A DNA stretch of 64,000 bases from Parvularcula sp038749595 (GCA_038749595.1 JBCDHW010000002.1:124001-188000); one strand, 5' to 3'; positions 42,846 through 51,385 are shown, numbered from the stretch's first letter. Notes: generated by a model not told the origin, from the sequence alone. Translations and numbers: made by a program.

Positions 42846-45419
42846 CTATTCTGCCGCGAGGAACTGTTCTGCCGGTCCGTCCGTAGGCAGATGGCAGGTC
42901 ACGGTGGTGCCTTCGTCTTCGCGACTGGAGAGGCGTACGAACCCGCCGTGCAAACCCACAAAGCTGTTGACCAACGCCAGTCCGACTCCGGCGCCCGCGC
43001 CTGGGCCAGCCGCTTCGTACCGCTCGAAGACTTTCGCTTGATCCGCAGGCGTCACACCGCGTCCCGTATCCGACACCCAAAGACGCACCATTTCCCCTTC
43101 ACGCTCTGCGCCAAGGGTAACCGTTCCGCCTGCTTCGGTGAACTGGAAGGCATTGGACAACAGGTTGAAGAGCACCTGCTTGAGGCGCCGCTCATCACCG
43201 CGGAGCGCGCCGATATCGCTGTCACACTCGATCACCAACTTGATCTGGCTGTCTTCCGCCTTGAGTGCCGCGTACGTCTTGGCATTGTCCATCAGTGCAC
43301 GGACGTCGACAAGGTCCATATCGAGGTCAAGCTGCCCGGCGTCGACGGCGGCAAGATCAATGATGTCGTCGACCAGGTCCAAGAGTTTCAGCGACGAGGC
43401 AACAATCCCGGCGGTGTAGTCTTTCTGACGGTCAGACAGAGGACCCGCGAACTCGTTTTCAAGAACTTCGGCGAAGCCTTTGATAACGTTGAGCGGATCA
43501 CGCAGCTGATAGCTAATATGGTTCGTAAACCGCGTTTTGATCCGGTCCGCTTCCTCGAGGATCTGATTGCGAACCTCCAGCTCCTTTTGGCGCTCTTGGC
43601 TATCCGTCACGTCAATAAAGCTAACAAGGGTCGCCCCATCGGGAAGCGGCGAAGTGGCGAAGCCGATCCAGCGGCCGTCCTTCAACTTGAACGGCCCGCC
43701 AGTCTCCGGCTGGCGGTCCTGAGGTGAGAAGCTGACAATCCGCCGCTTCATCGCCTTGAAGTCATCGAGGGCACTGGGCGCTAGCGCTGCAAAATCAGCA
43801 CTCAGACGATCAAAATGCGGCGCATCACCGAGCTGCTCCTCAGGCAAGCCCCACATTTCTTCAAAACTGGCGTTGAAGAGAGCGAGCCGCCCGTCCGCGC
43901 CGAAAACAGCGACTCCCTCCGCGAGATTGTTAAGGGTCGCCCTCTGAACCTTGATCTGGGTCTGATAACGGGTCTGCAGCTCGACAGTTTGCGTAATATC
44001 CTCGAACACGGCAGCAACACCGCCGAGTGCGTGGCGGCGCATCGCGACGCGGAGAGTACGGCCACTAGGCAAGTTCCAAATATCGTCCGGCTCTTGATCA
44101 TCCGAACCCTGATCGGTGTAAACCGCGAGCTGCCCGTGCTTCCACGACGTGAAATCGGCCTGGGCCGGAAGCTTCTCAAGATGGCGGAGCCGGTCGAGAA
44201 CCTCCGCATGGCTCGGCTTATGGCGCAACTCGGCTTCTTCGAGGCCCCAAAGCTCAACGAAACTTTGATTATAATATTCAAGGGCTTGGTTCGGCCCAAA
44301 GACGGCCACCGCGGTGCCGAGTTGATCCAGCGTCTGGCGCTGAGCCTCCTGGTGACGCCGGAGCTCCTCTTGCGCTTTGTCTTGCCGGGTGACGTCGATG
44401 GCGAGACCAGCCATCGAGACTTTGCCGCCCGCCGCGTGCATCGGCTGCTCGATAATCCTCAGGACACGGCGCTGCCCGCGAATATTGACCCGAATGAGGT
44501 CGTCGACGGCTTTACGACCGGAGCGCTGGTTTTCGGATTTCGCCTTTTCGGCGACTTTGACGCAGGTGGGATCAATTTCCTTCTGCTCACTGATCACCTC
44601 ATCCATGTTGATGGCCTCGACCATCTCGACATAGGCTTGGTTCACCCACTCAAGCTTCAAATCGGGCGAGCGGCGCCACGCGGCGAGCGGCGCGCGATCA
44701 AGATGATTGTACGCACCGTGAAGATCGGAAGCCCGGTCACGCGCCTGCCCCAGAACGCCCGCTTCTTCGGCTAAGCGCACTGCAGGATCGGTGAGCCAGA
44801 GGGTCACTTGATCACCGGCAACCCGGCCGTCGCATTCAATCGACCGGCCTTCCTCAGTGACAAGCGTGCCCGAGAAGCTAATTCCCTCCGCACGCAGAGC
44901 GCTGACGCGTTCGCGCAGCGTTGTTGGCTGCATCCCAGGCCGGTCCTCCGTCACCGGAAGATCGCCGAATGCGTCGAGCAAACTCTCTGCAGGCCGAAGA
45001 AAGGCTTCCGGGTCACGTGATGCGAAGGTAATCAAACTGGCCAGCGCCGCAGGACCGCCCAGCACCCGGGGACGTCCCCAGCCTGCCGTCACATCGCCGT
45101 CGCCTTCCTCCCATACAAGGACAAGGCCAGGATGGCTGGCGAGGATCGACTCGGATTTTTCAACCCGAGCTTCCATCGAAGCCAGCGACTGGGTCCAATC
45201 GCGGGTGAGGTGCCGCGAGGCCGAAGCCGTCCGTACAGCCCACAACAGCGCTGCGAGAGCGAAAGCCACGGCGCCGCCCGTGACGGCCCACGTCGGGTCG
45301 ATCACAGCCAGCTCTTGCTTGAAGGCACTGTTCGATGGGGTCTGCGTCAGAAAAAACGTCAGGCTCAGGAGGACGGCCGCGGCCATCGCAAAAACGCTTC
45401 CCTGTACTGCAGCTTTCAT
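42846..45419 (-). CDS. divL: DivL-type PAS sensor pseudo-histidine kinase
   Basis: Protein of 857 residues from ATG 45419 (AGAGGA upstream). Two hydrophobic helices at the N-terminus (about 8-25 and 45-62) are followed by several PAS-like segments (for example VAVFGPNQALEYYNQSF and VAVFGADGRLALFNASF). The histidine-kinase dimerisation helix and ATPase domain (N-box NLLSNAFQF, DTGRGV, GAGVGLAL) complete it. At the phospho-acceptor site the sequence reads ISYQLRDPL: Tyr637 (codon 43509-43511) replaces His, the hallmark of DivL, which modulates CckA and thus CtrA. Orthology rests on this hallmark, the PAS array and the alphaproteobacterial setting. Confidence 0.85.
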   Translation of the reverse strand: MKAAVQGSVFAMAAAVLLSLTFFLTQTPSNSAFKQELAVIDPTWAVTGGAVAFALAALLWAVRTASASRHLTRDWTQSLASMEARVEKSESILASHPGLVLVWEEGDGDVTAGWGRPRVLGGPAALASLITFASRDPEAFLRPAESLLDAFGDLPVTEDRPGMQPTTLRERVSALRAEGISFSGTLVTEEGRSIECDGRVAGDQVTLWLTDPAVRLAEEAGVLGQARDRASDLHGAYNHLDRAPLAAWRRSPDLKLEWVNQAYVEMVEAINMDEVISEQKEIDPTCVKVAEKAKSENQRSGRKAVDDLIRVNIRGQRRVLRIIEQPMHAAGGKVSMAGLAIDVTRQDKAQEELRRHQEAQRQTLDQLGTAVAVFGPNQALEYYNQSFVELWGLEEAELRHKPSHAEVLDRLRHLEKLPAQADFTSWKHGQLAVYTDQGSDDQEPDDIWNLPSGRTLRVAMRRHALGGVAAVFEDITQTVELQTRYQTQIKVQRATLNNLAEGVAVFGADGRLALFNASFEEMWGLPEEQLGDAPHFDRLSADFAALAPSALDDFKAMKRRIVSFSPQDRQPETGGPFKLKDGRWIGFATSPLPDGATLVSFIDVTDSQERQKELEVRNQILEEADRIKTRFTNHISYQLRDPLNVIKGFAEVLENEFAGPLSDRQKDYTAGIVASSLKLLDLVDDIIDLAAVDAGQLDLDMDLVDVRALMDNAKTYAALKAEDSQIKLVIECDSDIGALRGDERRLKQVLFNLLSNAFQFTEAGGTVTLGAEREGEMVRLWVSDTGRGVTPADQAKVFERYEAAGPGAGAGVGLALVNSFVGLHGGFVRLSSREDEGTTVTCHLPTDGPAEQFLAAE

Positions 45420-45480
45420 GCGCAATCGTCCTCTTTCCCGCAAACCGGACAGCGCTCTTGCTGGCGTCTCACGGGGAACG

Positions 45481-45496
45481 CTAACAACTCGTTAAC
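45481..45496. promoter_or_regulatory. CtrA-box-like site upstream of divL
   Basis: CTAACAACTCGTTAAC matches the CtrA consensus TTAA-N7-TTAA(C) with one mismatch in the first half-site. It lies 62 bases upstream of the divL start, in the gap between divL and the aminopeptidase gene. CtrA control of divL would close a feedback loop; binding is inferred. Confidence 0.4.
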
Positions 45497-45616
45497 CCTA
45501 CTGTTGACTGTTTACGGGTGTTTCGCCGGAGAGAGGAAGGGCCAAGTTGCCCCCAACTCTTCAGGTACTGAACATCTCTCTGTAGTCGCCACGCGCTTGT
45601 GCGCGATAAGCCCCAG

Positions 45617-46960
45617 TCAGGCGACGATCTCTTCGCGTAGAGCCGCAAAAAGCGCTCGCATCGTCAGGACCTCTCCGCCCTTTGGCCGTCCGGGGCGTGC
45701 GCTGGGCATCCAGGCAAACGTATCAATGTGCGTGTAAGGAATGTCCGCCGCGAAGCGCTTGAGGAAAAGCGCCGCTGTGATCGAGCCCGCAAACGGTGTG
45801 TCCGCAGCGTGGTTCACATCAGCGATATCGGATCGAAGGTAGCTCTCGTAGCGCTCCCAGAACGGCATCGGCCAGAGCGGATCGGCGACGTCGTTGCCCG
45901 CCTGGATCACACGATCCTGAAATCCGGGCTCGGTGGAATAAATCGGTGGAAGGTCCGGACCAAGGGCGACCCGCGCAGCGCCGGTAAGGGTTGCGAGGGT
46001 GATCAACCGGTCGGGCGCCCCCTCTGCAGCGAGCGCCAGGGCGTCCGCGAGAATGAGCCGACCTTCGGCGTCGGTATTGGAGATTTCGACCGTCTGACCG
46101 TCGCGCGCACGAAACACGTCGCCCGGCCGGAAGGCATTACCTGAAATCGCGTTCTCCACCGCGGGAATAAGGAGCCGAAGATTGATCGGCAGCTGCTCTT
46201 CCATAATCCGGCGCGCTAGGGCGATCGCCGTGCCTGCGCCGCCCATATCCTTCTTCATCAAGCCCATGGCTTTTCCGGGCTTGAGGTTCAGCCCGCCGCT
46301 GTCGAAGCACACACCCTTGCCGATCAACGCGAGCGCCGGACCGGCGCCGCCTGACCACTGCAGCTCCATCAACCGAGGCTCTTGATCGGCGGCGCGCCCG
46401 ACGGCGTGGATCAAAGGGAACTGGGCGTCGAAGCCTTCGCCCTTAAACACGCGAAAGTCGGCGCCGTGCGCTTCTGCGAGGTCAGCAACAGCGCCTTCGA
46501 GAGCATCGGGGCCCATGTCCTCGGCGGGCGTGTTGATCAGGTCCCGGCCAAGCGCAGCCGAAGCCGCCTCACGGCTGATCCGTTCGGCTTCATCAGCGTC
46601 TTCGACGAGCAAAACAGGCGGCGCCGGTGCTTCGCGGTACCGCGTGTAACGGTAAGCGCCGAGGGCGAACCCCAGCAGACAGAGATCGCGCGACATCCCG
46701 TTCGGCGAGGCTGCAAGCGTGTAATCGCCTGCCGGAAGCCGCATACTAGCAGCGCCCAGCGCAAGCGGATCAGAACCGTCGCCCGCGCCGACCAAAACGC
46801 CCCCTGAGAAAGGGCAGACTTGATCGAGTTCACCGGAAAACTGAGCAAGCTCAGCAGTCCGCTGGGCGTGCTCAGGAAGAGGCTCGTCGCGGCGGAGCAA
46901 GTGAATCGGGGTGGCTTTGGCTGCCCGCTCGGCGTTCGATTGAATCGGCGCGACCAGCAT
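45617..46960 (-). CDS. Leucyl aminopeptidase family protein (M17)
   Basis: Protein of 447 residues. The C-terminal catalytic domain has the M17 signature NTDAEGRLILADAL and the metal/Lys segment GKGVCFDSGGLNLKPGKAMGLMKKDMGG, quoted in part, which supply the dinuclear metal ligands and catalytic Lys. The N-terminal domain is short, as in PepA/PepB relatives of alphaproteobacteria. It removes N-terminal residues from peptides in the cytoplasm. ATG 46960 follows GAGGAG. It is transcribed toward divL. Confidence 0.93.
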   Translation of the reverse strand: MLVAPIQSNAERAAKATPIHLLRRDEPLPEHAQRTAELAQFSGELDQVCPFSGGVLVGAGDGSDPLALGAASMRLPAGDYTLAASPNGMSRDLCLLGFALGAYRYTRYREAPAPPVLLVEDADEAERISREAASAALGRDLINTPAEDMGPDALEGAVADLAEAHGADFRVFKGEGFDAQFPLIHAVGRAADQEPRLMELQWSGGAGPALALIGKGVCFDSGGLNLKPGKAMGLMKKDMGGAGTAIALARRIMEEQLPINLRLLIPAVENAISGNAFRPGDVFRARDGQTVEISNTDAEGRLILADALALAAEGAPDRLITLATLTGAARVALGPDLPPIYSTEPGFQDRVIQAGNDVADPLWPMPFWERYESYLRSDIADVNHAADTPFAGSITAALFLKRFAADIPYTHIDTFAWMPSARPGRPKGGEVLTMRALFAALREEIVA

Positions 46961-47018
46961 CGCGGGCTCCTCGGTTGTGGCGCTGGCGGAGCTAGGCTGC
47001 GTCTAGGCCGAGGGCAAG

Positions 47019-47645
47019 TTAATCCGCGCGCGCCCGCGGACCGAGAGGTTTCTCATTCATGCGCAGAACCATCACCTGGCCACGGCCCAGCTGATCAAGG
47101 CCCTCGGCAGCACCTTCAAGCGCCATCTCAGCCAGCTCAACACGCAACAGCGAACCGCTGCGCATCGCGAGCAACGGATCGGCTTGCTCGCGGCTTGCGG
47201 CGAAGGTCATCACCACGCCCAGCTCATCTTCAAAGACCGAGGGTTCGATGGAAGCGACGGCCACTGGCCCGATGGGCGCAGCACGCTGCACACCGTCGGT
47301 CGTCACCATCACCTGGTCACCGGGAAGAATGAGCGGCCCAAACCGATCGACGGCGACGCGCGCCGAGACCAGTTTCTCGCCTTCCGCCAAGGGCGCGTGG
47401 AGCGGCTTGATTGGGCTCAACGCCATGCCGGTGTCGATCGGGTCGGCGCTCTCACCGCCGGAGCCTTCAGCGACACGCATGATCGCCATCCCAAGGATCG
47501 CGAGGGCCACGAGGAACACAGCATCTGTTACGAGAATGCGAAAACGACGAACCACGGCAGACAACCATCTCGAAACTTCACTGGTGACCACCGCTAACGC
47601 AAAACCCCGAAAAACAGAGTTAAGCCACCGCAGAAAAGAGTGCAA
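47019..47645 (-). CDS. Single-pass membrane protein with SAF/CpaB-like segment, unknown role
   Basis: Up to 208 residues; TTG 47645 is the upstream limit, while GTG 47555 just before the membrane helix (VTDAVFLVALAILGMAIM) is an alternative. After the helix, residues about 90-165 read LVSARVAVDRFGPLILPGDQVMVTTD, reminiscent of the SAF/CpaB-type segment with its PGD turn, but the similarity is weak. The rest is helical with LRVELAEMALEGAAEGL. It lies 58 bases after the start of the aminopeptidase gene. I do not recognise a family. Confidence 0.5.
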   Translation of the reverse strand: MHSFLRWLNSVFRGFALAVVTSEVSRWLSAVVRRFRILVTDAVFLVALAILGMAIMRVAEGSGGESADPIDTGMALSPIKPLHAPLAEGEKLVSARVAVDRFGPLILPGDQVMVTTDGVQRAAPIGPVAVASIEPSVFEDELGVVMTFAASREQADPLLAMRSGSLLRVELAEMALEGAAEGLDQLGRGQVMVLRMNEKPLGPRARAD

Positions 47646-47762
47646 TGCTCGCCAAAAGAGCCGAAACGGCCAATCCCCAGTCCATCGCGTTTAATCTAAA
47701 GCGCACGGCAATCCCCCTGGCGTTCACCGGGAGACGCTTACCGAAATCCGCTTACGTTTCGG

Positions 47763-48923
47763 TCAATTCGCGGGCGCTGATCGGAACCGGTAGATCCTCG
47801 GGCGTTCCGCCGGGCGCAGGCGTTCGCGGCACCACTCGTCGACCTCCCAAGCCATGTCCTGGTCGGGTTCAACGCCAGGGTGGACCTCGACGTCAGCGAT
47901 CAACCGATCCAGCTGACCCGGCCGACGGCTTAGGCGGACTTCGCAGCTAGTGACCCCCGGATGCTCACTGATGATCGCACTGATCTGATTGGGAAAAACG
48001 TTTACCGCCCCAATCTGCACAGCGCCGTCACGCCTGGGACCAAGGCGGAAGCCGCGCGGACTCTCCCAAAGCACTTCATCCATCGGGATGAGCCGCAGTT
48101 GACGCCCATTTGGTCGCTGCCGAACGATTGCCTCGCCGTCACGATCCCAATGATCAAACAAAACAAAGGGCTCACTCTGACTGTCCCGCCAGGCCACCAC
48201 GCCCGTTTCCGTCGAGCCGTAGAGTTCCCGCATCGCTCCGAGCCCACGTTGGCGTAACTGCTGGGCCAGATCCATCGTCAGCGCTTCGCCGTAGCTGAGG
48301 GCGATCACGTTTGACGGGATACTCGGCAAGGTCGCCGCGAGGTAGCGCCACAAGGTCGGGGTCGCGACCACCACATCGCCAAAAGCGAGAAATTCTGACA
48401 GCTCGTCCGGCGTCTTCGTCCGGGCGTCGACGATCGGGATGCGCTGAAGATTGGGGGCGATCAACACCGCCGTGAGTCCGAGCAGCGAGTGCGGCGCGAC
48501 CATCGACACCGCCCGTCGTCTCCCGGCGAGAAGCGACGCAACCGCCGCGGCGTCCTGAAAAATATCATCGGCAGCATGGCGGGTCGCTGCCTCGCCCGTC
48601 TGCGTGTGCGGATAAAAGGTGAAGCAGGTCAGCTCTTGCCGCGCCGCGGTTTCGAGCACGCTTGCCCAATCGCCAATCGAGGTCGCGGAAGTGTCCGAAA
48701 GTATATTGCGATCAAAGCCGAAGAGCTCGGCGGCCCGCGCCGCGCAGTCGCTGCGCTGCTCAGGGGTCATTTCGATCCCGCCGCGCCCCAGCGGAGTCTC
48801 GCTGTTCCAACCGGAATGCACCAAGCTCTCCGTATAGCGCGCATGACGACGGGCGAGCTCATCAGCGATGAGCGCGGAAAGCACCCGGCAGATTTGATCG
48901 TGCGAAAAAGCGAAGCTCTTCAT
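47763..48923 (-). CDS. Short AMP-dependent aryl-acid ligase, PYP/4-coumarate-CoA-ligase-like
   Basis: Protein of 386 residues. It aligns by eye with the adenylate-forming enzymes of the PYP-activation type (4-coumarate-CoA ligase-like) and aryl-polyene clusters: YGSTETGVVAW (235-245) is the A5 motif region, and ALSYGEAL precedes it. The start ATG overlaps the pabC stop (ATGA at 48920-48923), so it is the last gene of the pab operon. The protein ends RIYRFRSAPAN, about where the catalytic A10 lysine motif usually follows. That lysine appears missing, so classical adenylation may be impaired. The substrate, perhaps an aromatic acid such as aminobenzoate, is inference. Confidence 0.7.
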   Translation of the reverse strand: MKSFAFSHDQICRVLSALIADELARRHARYTESLVHSGWNSETPLGRGGIEMTPEQRSDCAARAAELFGFDRNILSDTSATSIGDWASVLETAARQELTCFTFYPHTQTGEAATRHAADDIFQDAAAVASLLAGRRRAVSMVAPHSLLGLTAVLIAPNLQRIPIVDARTKTPDELSEFLAFGDVVVATPTLWRYLAATLPSIPSNVIALSYGEALTMDLAQQLRQRGLGAMRELYGSTETGVVAWRDSQSEPFVLFDHWDRDGEAIVRQRPNGRQLRLIPMDEVLWESPRGFRLGPRRDGAVQIGAVNVFPNQISAIISEHPGVTSCEVRLSRRPGQLDRLIADVEVHPGVEPDQDMAWEVDEWCRERLRPAERPRIYRFRSAPAN

Positions 48924-49684
48924 AGCTCCCGTGCTTCGGCTGTCTCAAGCACCTGCGTCAACTCCCATGCCGCTTCGGGTTCGCTAGGCACGCCGCAGGG
49001 GAGCGTCATCGCTTGCACGCCCGTGAGGCTGTTCGACCGCGCCAACGGAAAGCGGAACAGGTCGTCCGTAGAAAGATTGTCTTCACGGACGCGTCCGCTT
49101 TCGATGAGAACAGCCCGGACGATACCCGGCAAGACACCGCCAATCGCGGTGGGAGGCGTGACCCAGCCATCATCCCTCCGGACAAGGATGTTTCCGATCG
49201 TTGTACACGCAGGCAAACCCGCCGTGTTCAGCATAATGGCATCATCGCGATCGGGGCCAGCTTCCTGACGCGCCAAAATGTTGTCGAGATATTGCAATGA
49301 TTTCATCGATGAAGCGGGCGACCCTGCATTCCGCTGCGTCGTTGCAAGTGCAGCCCGAACGATCGTCTTGTCACGCGGGTTCGCAGGAGACACGGCCGTA
49401 AGGATCGTCGGTTTGGGCGTTTCAGGAGGGAGAAGACCGCGCGGCCCTGGCCCTCGCGTTATCGTCAGGCGCATCGCATAAGGACCATCACTACACGGAG
49501 CAATCGCGTTTTCCACAGCTTGACAAATGTCCGCCTCAACGTAAGGAATGGCCAACGTTCGACAACTCGACTGTAGGCGTTGCAAATGCCGCGTTAGCAA
49601 GAGCGGCCTATGGTTCTCGATGCGGAGCGTTTCGAACAGTCCATCGGCCAAGAGAAGGCCCCGATCAGACGGGTTGATCGTCAC
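48920..49684 (-). CDS. pabC: Aminodeoxychorismate lyase-like PLP enzyme (PabC)
   Basis: Protein of 254 residues from GTG 49684, which overlaps the pabA stop in GTGA; a longer open frame exists but the overlap favours this start. It is a class IV aminotransferase fold: early DRGLLLADGLFETLR, PLP-binding Lys128 in SSMKSLQYLDNILARQ, and PLP-phosphate-binding TTIGNILV and GVLPGIVR segments. It would release p-aminobenzoate from 4-amino-4-deoxychorismate with pyruvate as by-product. A branched-chain or D-amino-acid transaminase is the main alternative, but the pabAB neighbours support PabC. Confidence 0.85.
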   Translation of the reverse strand: MTINPSDRGLLLADGLFETLRIENHRPLLLTRHLQRLQSSCRTLAIPYVEADICQAVENAIAPCSDGPYAMRLTITRGPGPRGLLPPETPKPTILTAVSPANPRDKTIVRAALATTQRNAGSPASSMKSLQYLDNILARQEAGPDRDDAIMLNTAGLPACTTIGNILVRRDDGWVTPPTAIGGVLPGIVRAVLIESGRVREDNLSTDDLFRFPLARSNSLTGVQAMTLPCGVPSEPEAAWELTQVLETAEAREL

Positions 49685-50241
49685 CCAACGTGCTCCAAAA
49701 AATTGCCAAGAAGCGCGCGACCACAAGGCGTTAAAACCGACTCCGGATGGAACTGCACACCAAAATGCGGACGCTCCGGATGTTCGAACGCCATCAACGT
49801 CCCGTCGTCCGCAACGGCAGTTTCGTGCAAAACTGTGCCGGAGATATCAGCAGCAAGCGCGTGATAGCGGCCTGCTTCGAAAGGGTTCGGCAGACCGCGG
49901 AAGATACCGCGCTCGTTGTGCTCAATAGGGCTTGCTTGGCCGTGCAGCGCCGTCTGTGTACGGCGCGTTTTGCCGCCATAAGCCTCAGCGATCGCCAGGT
50001 GGCCCAAACAAACGCCTAGAATTGGCGTGTGCGGCAGCGCGGAGGGAAGCGCGACACAGACGCCTGCTTCTCTCGGCGTGTAGGGTCCGGGGGAAAGAAT
50101 GATGGCTTCGGGACTGAGTGATGCAATTTCATCCGTAGTCAGCACATCATTCTTTATGGTGCGCGTGGCGTGCCCGGCCTCGCGTACGTAACGCGCCAAT
50201 GTCTCGACGAAGCTGTCGTAATTATCGACGATAATAATCAT
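49681..50241 (-). CDS. pabA: Aminodeoxychorismate synthase glutamine amidotransferase (PabA)
   Basis: Protein of 186 residues, a class I glutamine amidotransferase. Start IIIVDNYDSF is typical, and the triad is Cys78 (LGVCLGH), His165 and Glu167 (GVQFHPES). The usual GVCLGHQ is here GVCLGHL: Leu82 replaces the glutamine. It would supply ammonia to PabB. Its 5' end overlaps the pabB 3' end by 20 bases and its stop overlaps pabC, so translation should be coupled. The PIKGT motif of the partner favours PabA over TrpG. Confidence 0.88.
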   Translation of the reverse strand: MIIIVDNYDSFVETLARYVREAGHATRTIKNDVLTTDEIASLSPEAIILSPGPYTPREAGVCVALPSALPHTPILGVCLGHLAIAEAYGGKTRRTQTALHGQASPIEHNERGIFRGLPNPFEAGRYHALAADISGTVLHETAVADDGTLMAFEHPERPHFGVQFHPESVLTPCGRALLGNFLEHVG

Positions 50242-51385
50242 GGGTATCCGTTAGTGCACGGAAGAGGTAGGCTTTATCAAGCGTCTCGTCATATTCAGCC
50301 TCAGGATTTGAGAGAAGGGTCACCCCGCCGCCGCTGCGTACATCGACCCGGCGAGTGTCCTCATCGATCATCGCTGTACGGATGGCCACCGACGCTCGAG
50401 ACTGCACACGCGTGCAGGTGAACACGGTTCCGCAATAGGCCCCCCGCCCTTCACCTTCGAGCTCAGCGATGGCATCCATCGCAGCTTGCTTTGGTGCGCC
50501 GGTGATGGAGCCACACGGAAAGGCCGCTTCCAGGGCATCAGCGAAGCCGCGTCCAGGCTGCAACTGCCCCTCAATGCGTGAGTAGAGATGGTGGACCGCA
50601 GGGTACGAACGACTGGCGCAGAGCACGGGCTCAGTGATGCTTCCGTCCGTACACACTTTCGCAAAGTCGTTGCGGATCAAATCCACGATCATAATATTCT
50701 CTGCACGGTCTTTCAGATCATTCTCCAGCTCACGGAGCAATTGCTGGTCAGCATCGGGATCAGAAACCCGCGGCCGTGTCCCCTTGATTGGTTCGCTGGC
50801 GAGTATGGTCCCATCGAGCGACAGGAACAATTCCGGCGAAGCGCTCAGGATACTGTACACGCCCATATCCAGCATTGCGCCGAACCGCGCTGAGAGCGCT
50901 GGATCAAGCGGGAGGGTGTCGATCAATCTTTCCTTGCCCGGCGCGTAGAACGCACTTTGCCGGTGAGACAAGTTCACTTGGAAAAAATCGCCCGCGGCAA
51001 TCCGATCGCGGATATGGTCAACCTTGGCGCAATACTCTGCACACGTATGACCGTGGTCGATGGACGACAATTCCGGCACATGACGATCTTCGATCGCCCC
51101 TAGAGGAAACGGCTGGCGCTGTTGAAAAATCGCAAAGCATGCAGCTGGGGCGTTGATCGGCGGCGCCAAGAACTTGAGCCTCGGCATCTGGGCGGCAGCG
51201 CATTCGTAGCCGATGTAACCCGCCAAGATTTCATCCGAGGAAAGACTGTTTTCGGCCTCACGAAGCAGAGCGAAAACATCCGTGCTCCCCAGATCGTTCT
51301 GCAGCACCGTCCAAATGCAGCGCGGGGCGCTCAGTCGACTGAGCGCCCCGCAAAACCCTTCGCCGAAAACGGCGTCGATGATCAT
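50222..51385 (-). CDS. pabB: Aminodeoxychorismate synthase component I (PabB)
   Basis: Protein of 387 residues from ATG 51385, 7 bases after the ctpA stop. The chorismate-binding domain carries PIKGT (199-203); the Lys in this motif marks aminodeoxychorismate synthase, whereas anthranilate synthases have PIAGT. Further signatures are RAENIMIVDLIRNDF, FPCGSITGAPKQAAM and DVRSGGGVTLLSNPEAEY. Together with PabA it aminates chorismate to 4-amino-4-deoxychorismate, for folate. A perfect 30-bp palindrome falls within codons 12-22. Overlap of 20 bases with pabA indicates translational coupling. Confidence 0.9.
   Translation of the reverse strand: MIIDAVFGEGFCGALSRLSAPRCIWTVLQNDLGSTDVFALLREAENSLSSDEILAGYIGYECAAAQMPRLKFLAPPINAPAACFAIFQQRQPFPLGAIEDRHVPELSSIDHGHTCAEYCAKVDHIRDRIAAGDFFQVNLSHRQSAFYAPGKERLIDTLPLDPALSARFGAMLDMGVYSILSASPELFLSLDGTILASEPIKGTRPRVSDPDADQQLLRELENDLKDRAENIMIVDLIRNDFAKVCTDGSITEPVLCASRSYPAVHHLYSRIEGQLQPGRGFADALEAAFPCGSITGAPKQAAMDAIAELEGEGRGAYCGTVFTCTRVQSRASVAIRTAMIDEDTRRVDVRSGGGVTLLSNPEAEYDETLDKAYLFRALTDTHDYYRR
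51322..51351. repeat. Perfect 30-bp palindrome within the pabB 5' coding region
   Basis: The arms from GCGGGGCGCTCAGTC to its exact complement meet at GTC|GAC, giving 30 symmetric bases without mismatch. As RNA it would form a very GC-rich stem of 13 pairs with a UCGA loop. It sits 34-63 bases downstream of the pabB start, inside codons 12-22. No T-run follows, so it is not an intrinsic terminator. It could hinder translation, bind a dimeric regulator or reflect insertion of a small element. Confidence 0.75.

Noticed and set aside
43815..44774. Long plus-strand frame opposite divL
   Set aside because: It is antisense to the PAS/kinase gene and its translation shows no domain or good start.
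45545..45558. Short stem AGTTG/CAACT near the aminopeptidase stop
   Set aside because: Only five pairs and no T-run; not enough for a terminator call.
51322..51351. The pabB palindrome as intrinsic terminator of ctpA
   Set aside because: It lies inside the pabB coding region and is not followed by a T-run on either strand.
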